The notes beneath the pieces were generated by a model. It was not told where the DNA came from, did no database searches, and was given only the letters and a program-made list of their open reading frames with translations. This document shows positions 38,372 to 39,424 of a DNA stretch of 39,424 nucleotides, in pieces. The DNA is from Gammaproteobacteria bacterium (lineage in GTDB: Bacteria; Pseudomonadota; Gammaproteobacteria; Xanthomonadales; SZUA-36): assembly GCA_021772915.1 (NCBI GenBank), contig JAJFLB010000007.1:1-39424 (forward strand), read 5' to 3'. The translations under genes and the position numbers were made by a program. Within the stretch, counting starts at the first letter, position 1. Every line of letters begins with the position of its first letter.

Positions 38372-39404
38372 AAAGGAAATGAGAACGTGCCCAGGATGTA
38401 CGGGTCACTTCATGTGCAGGCCAAAGGCAAAGCAGGTTTATTGCTCGAAAGAGTGCCGATGGAAGAACGGCGTAGCGTCACATGGCGAGCGATGGGCGGC
38501 AACAGACTGCCCGCGATGCCAAAAGCCCAACATGACCAAAAACAAGTATTGTTCGAAGGCGTGCGTCAAGAATCCGCCAAGGTGCGTTGATTGTGGTGTT
38601 GTTAAGGGGCGTGGGCGGGATCGCAAGCGCTGCGTGAAGTGTTATGGAATATCAAGGAGGGGGCGACCAGGCGGCGTTTACTTTGTCAGGACGTGTGGTG
38701 TGTGCGGCGTAAAGTACAAAAAGCAGAAGTCGTTGAAGTACAAGAACCACTACTGTTCGAACGCTTGCCGGGGAGTTGCCAAGTCCGAGAGGGCGAAGCG
38801 TGAGAGGCAGCTGCTGCCAGAGACGCAAAAGGTGCTATTCAGGGCTATCGAGTGCATTGACTGCAAGGTGGTGTTCTTCAGTAAGGCTATCCGAAAGCGG
38901 TGCAGTACGTGCAAGCGTGAGCGAGAGAAGCAGCACAGCCGCAAAAAGTTGGCTAAGTACCAAGCATCAGAAGCCTATCAAGAGTACCTAGCTGCCAAGC
39001 GTATGCCAGTGACTATAACGTGCAAATGGTGCCGCAAAGATACGGCGTTTGATAGGGGCGGAAGCAGGATTAAGTTCTGTAGCCATAAGTGTAGCCGGAA
39101 ATCGGCTAGTTGGAATCGAAAACAACTTGAAAGGGCGACATCAGGAGGTGTGGTTCTATCTAGGCGAGAGATATTTAATCGAGACGACTGGAAATGTCAG
39201 TTGTGTGGCATCACCGTTATTCGCGTAAACAATCGAGGTGCATACCGGCCAGACGGAGCAACGGTAGATCACATCATCCCCCTATCGAGGGGTGGTACGC
39301 ATACAATGGACAACGTGCAGGCGGCGTGCTGGGCGTGCAATACATCCAAAGGGGACACTATGCCTGAAGTGTATGGCAGCATACGCGCCCCGGTCAGAAT
39401 GTAG
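38364..39404 (+). CDS. HNH nuclease with six tandem zinc knuckles
   Basis: A 346-residue protein. Six consecutive Cys-rich modules each have the layout C..C...(9-15)...C...C (for instance CPGCTGHFMC, CPRCQKPN, CGVCGVKYKK, CIDCKVVFFS, CKWCRKDT) with basic linkers, and the C-terminal part is an HNH domain: IFNRDDWKCQLCG, ATVDHIIPLSRGGTHTMDN and CWACNTSKGD. Such a chain of small zinc sites suggests an extended DNA-binding arm. GTG at 38364 has GGAGAGG upstream and overlaps the first HNH gene; an ATG lies at 38379 and GTG at 38325. Confidence 0.82.
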   Translation: MVEKEMRTCPGCTGHFMCRPKAKQVYCSKECRWKNGVASHGERWAATDCPRCQKPNMTKNKYCSKACVKNPPRCVDCGVVKGRGRDRKRCVKCYGISRRGRPGGVYFVRTCGVCGVKYKKQKSLKYKNHYCSNACRGVAKSERAKRERQLLPETQKVLFRAIECIDCKVVFFSKAIRKRCSTCKREREKQHSRKKLAKYQASEAYQEYLAAKRMPVTITCKWCRKDTAFDRGGSRIKFCSHKCSRKSASWNRKQLERATSGGVVLSRREIFNRDDWKCQLCGITVIRVNNRGAYRPDGATVDHIIPLSRGGTHTMDNVQAACWACNTSKGDTMPEVYGSIRAPVRM

Positions 39405-39424
39405 GGGCGGACGTTCACCCCTAC
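39401..39424 (+). other. Perfect hairpin at the right end of the window
   Basis: GTAGGGG (39401-39407) and CCCCTAC (39418-39424) are perfectly complementary, loop 10 bases, and the second arm ends on the last base of the window. It covers the stop of the HNH nuclease. It may be a terminator whose T-tract lies at the left end of the window (the run of T at 10-17) if the ends join, or part of a packaging site. Confidence 0.5.

Noticed and set aside
1-39424. CRISPR arrays, insertion sequences, rRNA genes, integrase
   Set aside because: None was seen: no regularly spaced repeats, no transposase or tyrosine/serine recombinase motifs.

Overview
The window reads as a nearly complete, possibly complete, genome of a tailed double-stranded DNA phage (long non-contractile-tail type, HK97-like capsid), with every credible gene on the + strand. 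The terminase genes stand at the left end and an HNH nuclease pair at the right end, the order expected if the window was cut at or near the packaging site. No integrase, repressor/antirepressor pair, DNA polymerase or primase was recognised, so lifestyle is unresolved. A planctomycete host is only an inference, from the style of several proteins (for example the repeated TPSGGIPA motif in the 14704-15294 product and the secreted proteins of the right arm).

Layout. 1-6.3 kb: small terminase, a small P-loop protein, large terminase, two methyltransferase-like genes, portal and a ClpP-like prohead protease. 6.3-11.0 kb: major capsid protein, a probable decoration protein, a GT-A-like glycosyltransferase and the head-tail connector genes. 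11.0-17.6 kb: tail tube, a tail-assembly chaperone pair joined by a -1 frameshift site (GGGAAAC directly before the stop), a short tape measure protein and several unrecognised structural proteins. 17.6-18.6 kb: a regulatory junction with a probable leaderless HTH gene, a strong sigma70-type promoter lying inside a terminator hairpin, and an interrupted tRNA-like element. 18.6-25.8 kb: the early/recombination region with a phage-borne CsrA, a PDDEXK (RecE-like) nuclease, a NinG-like protein, an HNH homing endonuclease, and a DEAD/DEAH helicase interrupted by a 300-residue intein. The intein contains, in the +1 reading frame, a complete separate HNH homing endonuclease gene.

26.2-30.6 kb is accessory: a promoter-terminator unit that looks like a small RNA, then many very small genes. 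Two nearly identical 89-bp imperfect inverted repeats sit directly after stop codons and just before new start codons, an arrangement resembling integron cassette boundaries. 30.6-34.8 kb holds membrane and exported proteins (two holin-like proteins, a lipoprotein-like protein, a trypsin-like serine protease, a secreted protein) and probably performs lysis, although no peptidoglycan hydrolase was seen. 34.8-38.0 kb encodes a beta-helix-like protein, a LamG/lectin-like protein and another adhesin-like protein, presumably receptor-binding parts. The last 1.4 kb encodes two HNH nucleases.

The most unusual points are the out-of-frame endonuclease nested in the intein, the duplicated cassette-like repeats, the candidate small RNA with mutually exclusive folds, and the promoter/terminator overlap at 17.9 kb. 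All functional statements come from reading motifs; no database search was possible.
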